The notes under the pieces were generated by a model. That model ran no database searches. It saw only the letters and a program-made list of their open reading frames with translations, and was not told where the DNA came from. Below, piece after piece: positions 1 through 7,226 of a stretch of 34,988 nt of DNA. Origin of the DNA: Muribaculaceae bacterium Zag1. GTDB taxonomy: Bacteria; Bacteroidota; Bacteroidia; Bacteroidales; Muribaculaceae. Both the position numbers and the translations under genes were made by a program. The stretch covers positions 1-34,988 of the forward strand of contig NWBJ01000127.1 of assembly GCA_002633115.1 (NCBI GenBank), read 5' to 3'. How positions within the stretch are numbered: the first letter of the stretch is position 1; every line of letters begins with the position of its first letter.

Positions 1-51
1 ATCTATTTCGCTTTAACTATAAATCGCCCCTTTACTTAGGTATAAAAATGT

Positions 52-86
52 AATTGCGAAAATTCCGCTGCGGAATTTTCGCAATT
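52..86 (-). terminator. Perfect 16-bp hairpin 3' of the first gene
   Basis: Positions 52-67 and 71-86 are perfect reverse complements around a 3-base loop (CTG). The hairpin begins 25 bases beyond the stop of the minus-strand gene at 112-660. On that strand it is followed by ACATTTTTAT, a moderate U-run, so it may act as its intrinsic terminator. The stem is AT-rich in the middle with GC ends. It could also be a dispersed palindromic repeat; only genome-wide copies would tell. Confidence 0.5.
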
Positions 87-111
87 TGCATTTTGGGAAG
101 GGGTGGGGAAA

Positions 112-660
112 TTAGCTGATTTGGGTCATGTGGTAGCCGAGGCGCTTGAGCTCGACGGCGGCGCCGAAGTAGTAGAGCTGGTGGAGGCAGCGCACATAAG
201 CGTTGAAAGCCTCGGGGGTGCCAGCCTCAAAGCCCTCGCGCATCAGAGCCTTGTGGACCAGAGTGGCAGTGTCGGCGACAAGGGTCGACGTCTTTTCTTC
301 CTCTTCAGGCGTCAGTTTCAAGATATCCTGGCAGATGTACTCATCCATCAAGTCATAGCCCTTGCCTTTGAGCAAGATTGTGGCGTAGATGTCTTCAAAT
401 TTAGAGTACATCTCCCAGTCCTCATCCCACATCTTGGCGACAGCCATGCCGATAAACATCATCCAGCCCAACGAAACGGTCGGATAGTTCTGGAACTCGC
501 GCGCCCCATCGGGCAGATAGGCGTTGCAAATCCCCTCCCAACGGTCCTCGATATCGGGGGCCTCGGGCAGCATATTGTCGATGGCATCCTTGCCAACCAG
601 ATAGTTGGCAATCAGTTGATGCACCTTTTGCTCAAATTTCTCTTGATATTCTTGGTTCAT
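112..660 (-). CDS. Conserved hypothetical protein, 182 aa
   Basis: This is an intact 182-residue ORF starting at ATG 660. No signal peptide or clear membrane anchor is visible. It looks like a soluble, acidic, mostly helical protein, with a KLTPEEEEKTS stretch at about residue 115 and several Trp and Tyr residues (WMMFIGMAVAKMWDEDWEMY, about 66-85). I do not recognise a named domain; the style is that of conserved Bacteroidales proteins of unknown function. The next gene upstream on the same strand, a rhodanese lipoprotein, stops 27 bases before this start, so the two are probably co-transcribed. No function is proposed. Confidence 0.75.
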   Translation of the reverse strand: MNQEYQEKFEQKVHQLIANYLVGKDAIDNMLPEAPDIEDRWEGICNAYLPDGAREFQNYPTVSLGWMMFIGMAVAKMWDEDWEMYSKFEDIYATILLKGKGYDLMDEYICQDILKLTPEEEEKTSTLVADTATLVHKALMREGFEAGTPEAFNAYVRCLHQLYYFGAAVELKRLGYHMTQIS

Positions 661-687
661 GATAGTGCAAATGATTTATGTTAGTGT

Positions 688-1092
688 TTAGTCAGCCGTA
701 ACGATTGGGAAGTCGTCCTTCTCCCAAGCCTGAATGCCACCCTCGAGGTCGATTACCTTGTAGCCCTGCGAGGTGAGATACGTGGCAGCCTCGAGGCTGC
801 GGCGACCACTGCGGCAATAGGTCAAGATAGTCTTCGACTTGTCGAGATGTGCGGCATCGGCTTTGAACTCCTCTGGGTCGAGCCAGTTGAGCAGATGGGC
901 TCCCTGTATATGGCCCTCGGCGTATTCCTCGGGGGTGCGCACATCGAGCAGGTACACATCATGGTCAGAGTCGAGTATTTGTCGGAATTGGGGCGCAGAT
1001 ACCACATCAACGGCATCTGAGGCTTTGCTGGCGCATGCTGTCATGGTCAAAACAATTATTAGGGTCAATAGATTAGCGAATATCTTTGCCAT
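688..1092 (-). CDS. Rhodanese-like domain lipoprotein
   Basis: The protein has 134 residues from the chosen ATG at 1092. A longer frame from 1128 exists, but only the 1092 start puts the N-terminus in signal-peptide form (MAKIFANLLTLIIVL) followed by the lipobox-like MTAC, so it is probably a lipoprotein. The rest is one rhodanese domain: YLLDVRTPEEYAEGHIQGA (rhodanese signature) and the active-site loop CRSGRRS with its catalytic cysteine. Single-domain rhodaneses of this kind carry sulfane sulfur as a cysteine persulfide; the real substrate is not known. It lies 27 bases upstream of the 182-aa hypothetical gene and is probably in one transcript with it. Confidence 0.85.
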   Translation of the reverse strand: MAKIFANLLTLIIVLTMTACASKASDAVDVVSAPQFRQILDSDHDVYLLDVRTPEEYAEGHIQGAHLLNWLDPEEFKADAAHLDKSKTILTYCRSGRRSLEAATYLTSQGYKVIDLEGGIQAWEKDDFPIVTAD

Positions 1093-1214
1093 AGCTTTAA
1101 AGGCTTTTATACATAAACAAATCAACATCGCTAATGGATTAATTCCTAGAAATTGCCGACATGATAGAGCAAGCCAAGACTATTGCGCTCAATATGAGCG
1201 CACTGCTGTCAAAG

Positions 1215-1241
1215 CGTGAGAGACCCTCACGTTATTTTTTT
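1215..1241 (+). terminator. Hairpin plus T-run upstream of asd
   Basis: CGTGAG at 1215-1220 pairs with CTCACG at 1226-1231, with a 5-base loop, and TTATTTTTTT follows on the plus strand. This looks like a rho-independent terminator reading rightward. No annotated plus-strand gene ends here, so it may close a small RNA or a leader that starts between 1093 and 1200. It lies upstream of the asd promoter box and so would not terminate asd itself. The stem is short. Confidence 0.4.
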
Positions 1242-1316
1242 GTCCTTTTGATGATAAATAGAGGAGGAAGGATAGTAAATGTTAAGAATAATAGAATGAA
1301 ATTGGGAAAAATTTTG

Positions 1317-1324
1317 TAATTTTG
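1317..1324 (+). promoter_or_regulatory. Probable asd promoter -7 box
   Basis: TAATTTTG matches the Bacteroidetes -7 consensus TAnnTTTG exactly. It lies 47 bases before the asd ATG, in the only AT-rich gap upstream of that gene. No convincing -33 TTTG could be placed. Confidence 0.55.
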
Positions 1325-1371
1325 CAGTGAGAACCCGCAATAAAGCAACATAGCAAAACGCAAATACGATT

Positions 1372-2376
1372 ATGAACGTAGCAATTGTAGGAGCTAGCGG
1401 AGCCGTAGGACAAGAATTCCTCCGCGTGCTCGATGAGCAGAACTTCCCAGTTGATGAGCTGAAGCTTTTTGGCTCAGTACGCAGCGCCGGCCAGCAGGTG
1501 AAATGGCGCGACCGCACCATAACCATCCAAGAACTCCAGGACAACGACGATTTCAAGGGCATCGACATAGCCTTTGTGTCGGCCGGAGCCGGTGTGTCAA
1601 AGCAGTTTGCCGACACCATCACGCGCCACGGAACCCTGATGATTGACAATTCAAGCGCATTTCGCATGGACCAAGACATACCCCTGGTAGTGCCCGAGGT
1701 CAACGGCGACGATGCCTTCAATGCTCCACGCCGCATCATCGCCAATCCCAACTGCACCACCATCCAGATGGTTGTCGCTCTCAACGCTATCCACAAAGTC
1801 AGCCCCATCAAGCGCGTGCACGTGGCTACCTACCAGGCTGCCAGCGGCGCTGGCGCTTCGGCTATGGCCGAACTCAAAGAGCAGAACGCCGCTCTGGTCG
1901 AGGGCAGCGAACCCAAGGTGCAGAAATTTGTGGCTCAGCTCGCCTACAATGTGATACCCCATGTTGATGTCTTCACCGACAACGGTTATACCAAGGAGGA
2001 GATGAAGATGTACAACGAGACCAAGAAGATAATGCATGCTCCCGACCTCGACGTGAGTGCAACATGCGTGCGCGTGCCGGTGCTGCGCGCCCACAGCGAG
2101 GCTGTATGGTGCGAGACCGAAGAGCCGGTGAGCGTGGAGCAAGCACGCGAGGCATTCGCTGCCGAACCCGGCATCGTGCTGATGGACAAGCAGGAGGCTT
2201 GCGGCTATCCCATGCCCCTTGAGGTTGCCGACCACGACCCTGTGTATGTGGGCCGCATCCGCAAAGACCTGACCAATCCCAACGGCTTGGCATTCTGGGT
2301 CGTAGCCGACCAGATCAAGAAGGGCGCCGCCCTCAATGCCGTGCAGATCGCGCAGTATATGCTGGCGCATAAATAA
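1372..2376 (+). CDS. asd: Aspartate-semialdehyde dehydrogenase
   Basis: The 334-residue length is normal for the family. It catalyses NADPH-dependent reduction of aspartyl phosphate to aspartate semialdehyde, the branch point to lysine/diaminopimelate, threonine and methionine. The N-terminal Rossmann motif GASGAVGQE (residues 7-15) binds NADP. NPNCTT (about 127-132) holds the catalytic cysteine, and the dimerisation/catalytic domain follows with the conserved [10 protein letters not shown] region. It has its own TAnnTTTG promoter box 47 bases upstream. It is followed directly by an inverted heptamer repeat that may end the transcript. Neighbouring genes are unrelated in pathway. Confidence 0.97.
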   Translation: MNVAIVGASGAVGQEFLRVLDEQNFPVDELKLFGSVRSAGQQVKWRDRTITIQELQDNDDFKGIDIAFVSAGAGVSKQFADTITRHGTLMIDNSSAFRMDQDIPLVVPEVNGDDAFNAPRRIIANPNCTTIQMVVALNAIHKVSPIKRVHVATYQAASGAGASAMAELKEQNAALVEGSEPKVQKFVAQLAYNVIPHVDVFTDNGYTKEEMKMYNETKKIMHAPDLDVSATCVRVPVLRAHSEAVWCETEEPVSVEQAREAFAAEPGIVLMDKQEACGYPMPLEVADHDPVYVGRIRKDLTNPNGLAFWVVADQIKKGAALNAVQIAQYMLAHK

Positions 2377-2383
2377 GGCAAAA

Positions 2384-2499
2384 GTTAAAAGTCAAAAGTC
2401 AAGAGTAGAAATTACTTTTGCCTCTTGACTTTTGACTTAGTCCTTTTGACTTTTGACTTTTGACTTAGTCCTTTTGACTTTTGACTTTTGACTTTTGAC
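2384..2499 (+). repeat. Heptanucleotide tandem repeat (TTTTGAC family) with inverted arm
   Basis: From 2423 to 2499 the sequence runs in 7-base steps for 11 units: TCTTGAC, TTTTGAC, TTAGTCC, then TTTTGAC x3, TTAGTCC and TTTTGAC x4. At 2384-2404 three units lie in the opposite direction (GTTAAAA, GTCAAAA, GTCAAGA), so 2389-2405 can pair with 2422-2438 as a hairpin of about 17 bp. The array ends five bases before the antiporter ATG at 2505. It could serve as asd terminator, promoter/leader of the antiporter, or both. Short tandem heptamers of this kind are known in cyanobacteria and other phyla. Confidence 0.85.
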
Positions 2500-2504
2500 T
2501 TGAA

Positions 2505-4706
2505 ATGATTATAGCAGCCTTGGTGACACAGCCCGTAGCGATATTCTGTATCGTGCTGGTAATCATTTTGGCTGCTCCTCTGCTCCTCAATCGGCTTAAG
2601 ATACCTCATATCATTGGCATGATAGTCGCGGGCGTGGTGGTCGGTCCTTACGGATTCGACATCCTCGACCGCGACTCTTCGTTTGCCATCTTCGGCCAGG
2701 TTGGTCTGCTCTACTTGATGTTCCTCGCTGGCCTTGAGATTGACATGTTTCATCTCAAGCTCAACCTCAAGCGAGGACTCCTCTTCGGCCTATTCACCCT
2801 GCTTGTGCCATTGATACTCGGCGTAGTGACCAGCGTATGGCTGCTGCGCCTCGATTGGCTCACCTCGCTGCTCTTGGGCTCGATGTACGCCTCGCATACG
2901 CTGATAGCCTACCCGGTGGCCACGCGCTATGGCATCACGCGCGCCCCGGCGGTGCTGATTGCCATCGTGGGCACTATCATCGCCGTAATCGGCGCCTTGC
3001 TTGTGCTCGGTGCCACCATCAGTGTCGAGCGCGAGGGGAGCTTCAACCCCTCGGCCCTATTCAAGATGTTGGGGCTGCTGGCCATCTACTGTCTGTTTAT
3101 CCTCTACACCTATCCGAGGCTCACGCGCCTATTTTTCAAGCACGTAGCCGACAAGGTAACCCAGTATGTCTACGTGCTGGCCATGGTGTTTTTCGCTGCC
3201 GTGGGTGCCCAGCTCATAGGGCTTGAGGCAGTGCTTGGCGCATTCTTCGCCGGCTTGGTGCTTAATCGCTATGTGCCATCGGGGAGTTCGCTGATGGCAA
3301 GCATCGAGTTTGTGGGCAATGCCCTGTTTATCCCGTACTTCCTGATCAGCGTAGGTATGATGATTAATGTGAGGGTCATCACGGATGCCTCGACTCTGGC
3401 GGTATCGGGCATTATGCTCGCCGTGGCGTTGGTCAGCAAATGGCTGCCGGCCTATTTGGCGCAGCGAATCAACCGTCTATCCAAAGCAAGCCGTGGGGTG
3501 ATGTTCGGCCTGACAACGGCCCACACTGCTGTGGCCCTGGCTGTGGTCACCTTGGGTTTCTCGTTGGGGATGTTAAGCGAACAAATCCTCAACAGCACCG
3601 TGCTTGTAATCCTGGTCACCTGCGCCCTGGCCCCGATGTTTACCGCCTCGGCTGCTGCCAAGCTCAAGGTCGAGATGCTCGAGAGCGATGCGCGCAACGG
3701 AGCCGATGATATGCGCCAGCAGAGGGTTAACAACACCCTGATATCTGTAGGTTCGCCCATCGTGGCGCAGTCCTTGGTCGACCTAGCCATGCTGATGCGC
3801 AATCAGCGCGGCCGACACAACTATTACGCCATACATGTGCGCACCGACAACAGCGCCACCAGCAAGGCCGTGTCGCTCAACGCCCTGGAAACGGCTCAGA
3901 AAGCTGGCGCGGCTGCCAACACCAAGGTAGAAATCCTGGACCGCTATGACCTGAATGTGGTGACTGGCATCATCAACGCCATGAATGAGCGCGACATCAC
4001 CGAGGTGATCGTGGGTATGCACCGGCGCTCGACAGTGATTGACACGTTCCTTGGCAACAACATCGGCCAGTTGCTGCGCGCCACCAACAAGATGGTGATT
4101 ATCACTCGCTGCTTCATACCCCCAAACACATTGACGCGCATCGTGGTGTATGTGCCGCAAAAGGCGCAGTATGAGAGCGGTTTCAACCGCTGGGTGCGCC
4201 TGATAGCTCGCTTGGCCTCGCAGATAGGGTGCCGAGTGATATTCTGCTGTTCGGCTGAGGTGCAACCGCTGATACGCGGCATCATTCACCATGAGAATTA
4301 CGGGGTCAGAAGCGAATACCGCACCGTTGAGCAGTGGGATGATTTCATCGTGATTAGCAATGAGGTGCTCGATGATGACCTGTTTGTGCTGATTGGCGCT
4401 CGCGCCAATTCGGTGTCATATTCCTCAGAATTGGCCGACATACCATCATTCCTGCAGAAATATTTCTCGCAGAATAACCTGCTCTTTATCTACCCCGAGC
4501 AGTTTGGCGAACAAGAGCCGATGGCTCTGTCATTTGCCGACCCGATGTCGACGACGCTCGATACTACGCCTTCGCCCCTGTGGCGTCGCACCAAGGCGGC
4601 TTGGCGCCGCTTAGGGGTGATCAAGAAGAGCTGGACTCACCGCAACCGCAAACCCAAAATCGATATCCGTGATGCTGACGATAGTAATTCCAGCCCACAA
4701 TCGTGA
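2505..4706 (+). CDS. CPA2-type cation:proton antiporter with cytoplasmic C-terminal domains
   Basis: The protein has 733 residues. About 1-385 form a Na+/H+-exchanger domain of 11-13 hydrophobic helices with typical family segments (PHIIGMIVAGVVVGPYG at 33-49, FLAGLEID at about 74-81, GLEAVLGAFFAGLVLNR near 240). About 390-690 are soluble and resemble tandem universal-stress-protein-like folds (VNNTLISVGSPIVAQSLVDLA and later LTRIVVYVPQKAQYESGFNR). It should exchange Na+ or K+ for H+ at the inner membrane; the ion cannot be told from sequence. The start ATG lies five bases after a heptamer array and has no Shine-Dalgarno sequence. The 3' end overlaps the next gene by 35-38 bases. Confidence 0.9.
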   Translation: MIIAALVTQPVAIFCIVLVIILAAPLLLNRLKIPHIIGMIVAGVVVGPYGFDILDRDSSFAIFGQVGLLYLMFLAGLEIDMFHLKLNLKRGLLFGLFTLLVPLILGVVTSVWLLRLDWLTSLLLGSMYASHTLIAYPVATRYGITRAPAVLIAIVGTIIAVIGALLVLGATISVEREGSFNPSALFKMLGLLAIYCLFILYTYPRLTRLFFKHVADKVTQYVYVLAMVFFAAVGAQLIGLEAVLGAFFAGLVLNRYVPSGSSLMASIEFVGNALFIPYFLISVGMMINVRVITDASTLAVSGIMLAVALVSKWLPAYLAQRINRLSKASRGVMFGLTTAHTAVALAVVTLGFSLGMLSEQILNSTVLVILVTCALAPMFTASAAAKLKVEMLESDARNGADDMRQQRVNNTLISVGSPIVAQSLVDLAMLMRNQRGRHNYYAIHVRTDNSATSKAVSLNALETAQKAGAAANTKVEILDRYDLNVVTGIINAMNERDITEVIVGMHRRSTVIDTFLGNNIGQLLRATNKMVIITRCFIPPNTLTRIVVYVPQKAQYESGFNRWVRLIARLASQIGCRVIFCCSAEVQPLIRGIIHHENYGVRSEYRTVEQWDDFIVISNEVLDDDLFVLIGARANSVSYSSELADIPSFLQKYFSQNNLLFIYPEQFGEQEPMALSFADPMSTTLDTTPSPLWRRTKAAWRRLGVIKKSWTHRNRKPKIDIRDADDSNSSPQS

Positions 4707-5574
4707 GCATCTGATCGAGCGTACCCTACAGTCGGTGGCGGCGCAGACCTATCGGCCGATGCGGGTAGTGCTGGTCGACAACGGCAGCACCGACAGCACA
4801 CTGGCAGTGATGCGCCAATGGGCTGAAGAGCAGCAAGCCGAGGGATTCTCGGTCGAGGTAATCGAGGAGCCGCGACCCGGCGCTTGCACCGCCCGGAATG
4901 CCGGACTGGCACGGGTTATGACACGGTGGACAATGTTTTTTGACAGTGATGACACTATGGCTCCCAATCATGTAGAGAGGGCTATGTCGACAGCAGCAGC
5001 TCATCCCAGAGCCAATGTAATAGGGTGGAATATACGGCTCCATCGAGCTGGCAAGAAGCCATGCATCAAGCCATTTGCCATCAAGGAGGTCTATGCCAAC
5101 TGCATCCTCCATGGCACAATGGCTACGCAGCGATATATGGCTCATACCGAGCTGTTTCGCCGTGCTGGAGGTTGGCGCGAGGATGTAGCGGTATGGAATG
5201 ATATCGAGCTGGGCATTCGCCTCTTGCCTCATGCCCGCATGGCAAAGGCGCAAGGCGAACCTACGGTGGATATGTACGACAGTGGAGCAGCGTCCATCAC
5301 CGGCATCAACTACTCATCCAAAGGCGCAGAGCGCGAGCATTCGCTCGACTGCATCGAGGCAAATCTGCCTACCGCCTTGCGACCCATAGTATCCCTGAGA
5401 CGCGCCATCCTCGCCGGCCTATACCGCCACGAGGGAGCCACCGATGCCTCTCAGCGCCTGCTCAAACGTGCCTTAAAAGGCTCTTCCCTCAAAAACCGCC
5501 TTATCCTCCGCCTCGCCTACCGCCTCACCGCCATCGGCCTCCCTGGCGTCTCCCACCTCCTCGCTTTAATATAA
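4672..5574 (+). CDS. Family 2 glycosyltransferase
   Basis: The gene encodes 300 residues from ATG 4672; a GTG one codon earlier (4669) is the alternative. The N-terminus is a classic GT-A fold: LTIVIPAHNREHLIERTLQS (nucleotide-sugar binding), then VLVDNGSTDST, the PGACTARNAGL region, and the metal-binding DxD motif as FFDSDD near residue 91-96. It should transfer a sugar from a nucleotide donor at the inner face of the membrane. It overlaps the antiporter gene by 35-38 bases in another frame and is followed 17 bases later by a second glycosyltransferase, so the three are probably co-transcribed. Acceptor and sugar are unknown; a role in surface glycan synthesis is inference. Confidence 0.9.
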   Translation: MLTIVIPAHNREHLIERTLQSVAAQTYRPMRVVLVDNGSTDSTLAVMRQWAEEQQAEGFSVEVIEEPRPGACTARNAGLARVMTRWTMFFDSDDTMAPNHVERAMSTAAAHPRANVIGWNIRLHRAGKKPCIKPFAIKEVYANCILHGTMATQRYMAHTELFRRAGGWREDVAVWNDIELGIRLLPHARMAKAQGEPTVDMYDSGAASITGINYSSKGAEREHSLDCIEANLPTALRPIVSLRRAILAGLYRHEGATDASQRLLKRALKGSSLKNRLILRLAYRLTAIGLPGVSHLLALI

Positions 5575-5591
5575 CTCAGAATAAAGATAAT

Positions 5592-6707
5592 ATGAAGGTA
5601 TTGTTGATGGGAGATGCGAGTGCGTATCATGCTACGCTGGCCAGGGGGTTGGTGGAGCTGGGGCATGATGTGACTGTTGCATCTAATGGAGGCAACTGGA
5701 TGGGGACTGCTCGCAACATCGACACGAGCCGCCGACGCAACAAACTGGGCGGGGCCCTGCTGTGGGCGCGCCTCAATACCCTATTGGCATCTAAGCTCAA
5801 AGGATACGACGTAGTGCAACTGTGCACCCCAACATTTGTCGAGCTCAAGCCTCAGCGCATTAAGCCTTTGTTTGACCGGCTGAAACGCAACAATGGCTCG
5901 ATATGCCTATCTGTGCTCGCTACCGATACCCAATATATACGCCTTGCCGCCGACCGCTCTGATATCCTGCGGTACAGCGAATGGCAGGTAGGTGGTGAGC
6001 CTACGCCTTATGCCCAACGGTATTCCGAGCGCCTCAGGGAATGGCACAGCCACGCACTCACCGACCTATGCCAGCATGTGTATGACCATGTTGATGGCGT
6101 GGCGACGGCTCTGTATGAGTATCATAAGGTGTGTGAGCAGTTTGTACCGCAGTCAAAGTTGATGTATGCTGGCATCCCCATTGACTGTAGCAAGGATGTA
6201 CATCAATCAATAAGTGCTGATGGGCCTCTACGCATCATGCTGGCCTGTCATAAGGGGCGGGAAATAGAAAAGGGGGTGGATAGGATGTTGCCCATAGTGA
6301 GGCAGTTTGCCGAAGACCATCGAGGCGAAGTCGAGTTTGACTTCGTGCAAAATGTGCCCTACGAACAATTCAAGCAGTTGATGGACAGGGCTCATGTGGT
6401 GGTTGACCAATTGTACTCTTATACCCCAGCCACCACCGCGCTGATGGCTATGCGCAAGGGCCGGATTGTGGTGAGCGGGGCCGAAAAGGAATACTATGAT
6501 TTTGTAGGTGAGCCCCACCCAGAAAAAGTGCCCATCATCAACGCGGATCCAGCGGATCCAAATCGACTTTATGCCGATTTGGAGCAACTGCTGGCGCGGC
6601 GTAGCGAGTGGGCAGAGATGGGGAGATATGGCGCCGAATTTGTAAAGCGCAACAATGATGCCTTGATTGTGGCAAGGAGATTTGAAGAGTTGTGGCAACG
6701 CTCTTAA
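5592..6707 (+). CDS. GT4-like glycosyltransferase
   Basis: The 371-residue protein starts MKVLLMGDASAYHATLARGL, a typical GT-B N-terminal Rossmann start that includes a GLVELGHDVTVAS segment. The C-terminal half holds LRIMLACHKGREIEKGVDRM and a donor-site-like stretch VVVDQLYSYTPATTALMAMRKGRIVVSGAE (about 270-299), where GT4 enzymes usually have E-x7-E; the first Glu is not obvious here, so it is a divergent member. It follows the family 2 enzyme by 17 bases. Its stop codon overlaps the stop of the convergent gene at 6704-7090 by three bases. Substrate unknown. Confidence 0.75.
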   Translation: MKVLLMGDASAYHATLARGLVELGHDVTVASNGGNWMGTARNIDTSRRRNKLGGALLWARLNTLLASKLKGYDVVQLCTPTFVELKPQRIKPLFDRLKRNNGSICLSVLATDTQYIRLAADRSDILRYSEWQVGGEPTPYAQRYSERLREWHSHALTDLCQHVYDHVDGVATALYEYHKVCEQFVPQSKLMYAGIPIDCSKDVHQSISADGPLRIMLACHKGREIEKGVDRMLPIVRQFAEDHRGEVEFDFVQNVPYEQFKQLMDRAHVVVDQLYSYTPATTALMAMRKGRIVVSGAEKEYYDFVGEPHPEKVPIINADPADPNRLYADLEQLLARRSEWAEMGRYGAEFVKRNNDALIVARRFEELWQRS

Positions 6708-7090
6708 AACTCCATATCCTCAGGCTTGATTACCAAGTCGAAATGCTCCTGACCGTCAGTGAAATGATAAATCACTGAGATTTTGAGTTTGATGCAGTAG
6801 GGGGCTAAGGCATCGGGACTGGCATCGGTTGCCAACTCCATAGCCTTGGCATCGTGCATCAATTGGCGATGGCCCTCCATTTCGTGGAAATGCGTCTCAG
6901 CAGCGTCGATTATGATGGTGTAGATTACAGCCGTGTCGTTTAGCTCAACGCTCTGCTGCGTCACGCCATGGTTTAGTGCAATGGGGCAACGAGAATTGAG
7001 CTTATCGACGATAGCCCGCAGCCCCTCAGCTGTCTGAGCCGAGCCGCTCAGCGCCAACAGGGCGCAAATTATGACAAGAAAGTGCTTCAT
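6704..7090 (-). CDS. Small exported protein of unknown function
   Basis: The ORF encodes 128 residues from ATG 7090. The N-terminus MKHFLVIICALLALSGSAQT is a good Sec signal peptide, cleaved probably after SAQ or SAQT, so the mature protein of about 108 residues is periplasmic or secreted. The mature part alternates beta-like segments (ELNDTAVIYTIIIDA, IKLKISVIYHFTDGQEHFDLVI). It contains two cysteines that could form a disulfide. No named family is recognised. It ends tail-to-tail with the glycosyltransferase gene, sharing three bases. It lies 136 bases downstream of the S41 protease on the same strand. Confidence 0.7.
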   Translation of the reverse strand: MKHFLVIICALLALSGSAQTAEGLRAIVDKLNSRCPIALNHGVTQQSVELNDTAVIYTIIIDAAETHFHEMEGHRQLMHDAKAMELATDASPDALAPYCIKLKISVIYHFTDGQEHFDLVIKPEDMEF

Positions 7091-7179
7091 ACAGATAGAG
7101 GGTAAGGTTATTTTTCTTTATGCCATCGCCTGATGGGCGCGGTCATAGACACGCGCCTCCGCCAACAACGATGCTTCCC

Positions 7180-7224
7180 CAGCCGGCGGTAGCCTTCCCC
7201 CCCCTTTAGGGGGTTAGGGGGCTG
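7180..7224. repeat. C-rich/G-rich palindromic remnant
   Basis: A run of Cs followed by TTTAGGGGGTTAGGGGGCTGA lies just past the stop of the S41 protease gene. CCCCC-TTTA-GGGGG can fold as a short hairpin, and the GGGGGTTA motif is nearly repeated. There is no U-run on the minus strand, so it is a poor intrinsic terminator. The rest of the gap 7091-7226 shows nothing I can name. Confidence 0.3.
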
Positions 7225-7226
7225 AG

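Noticed and set aside
1651-2370. 239-codon antisense ORF across asd, and similar long antisense ORFs in the antiporter, parE, caspase and fabF genes
   Set aside because: They lie opposite genes with clear family motifs and are shadows of high-GC codon usage; no domains seen.
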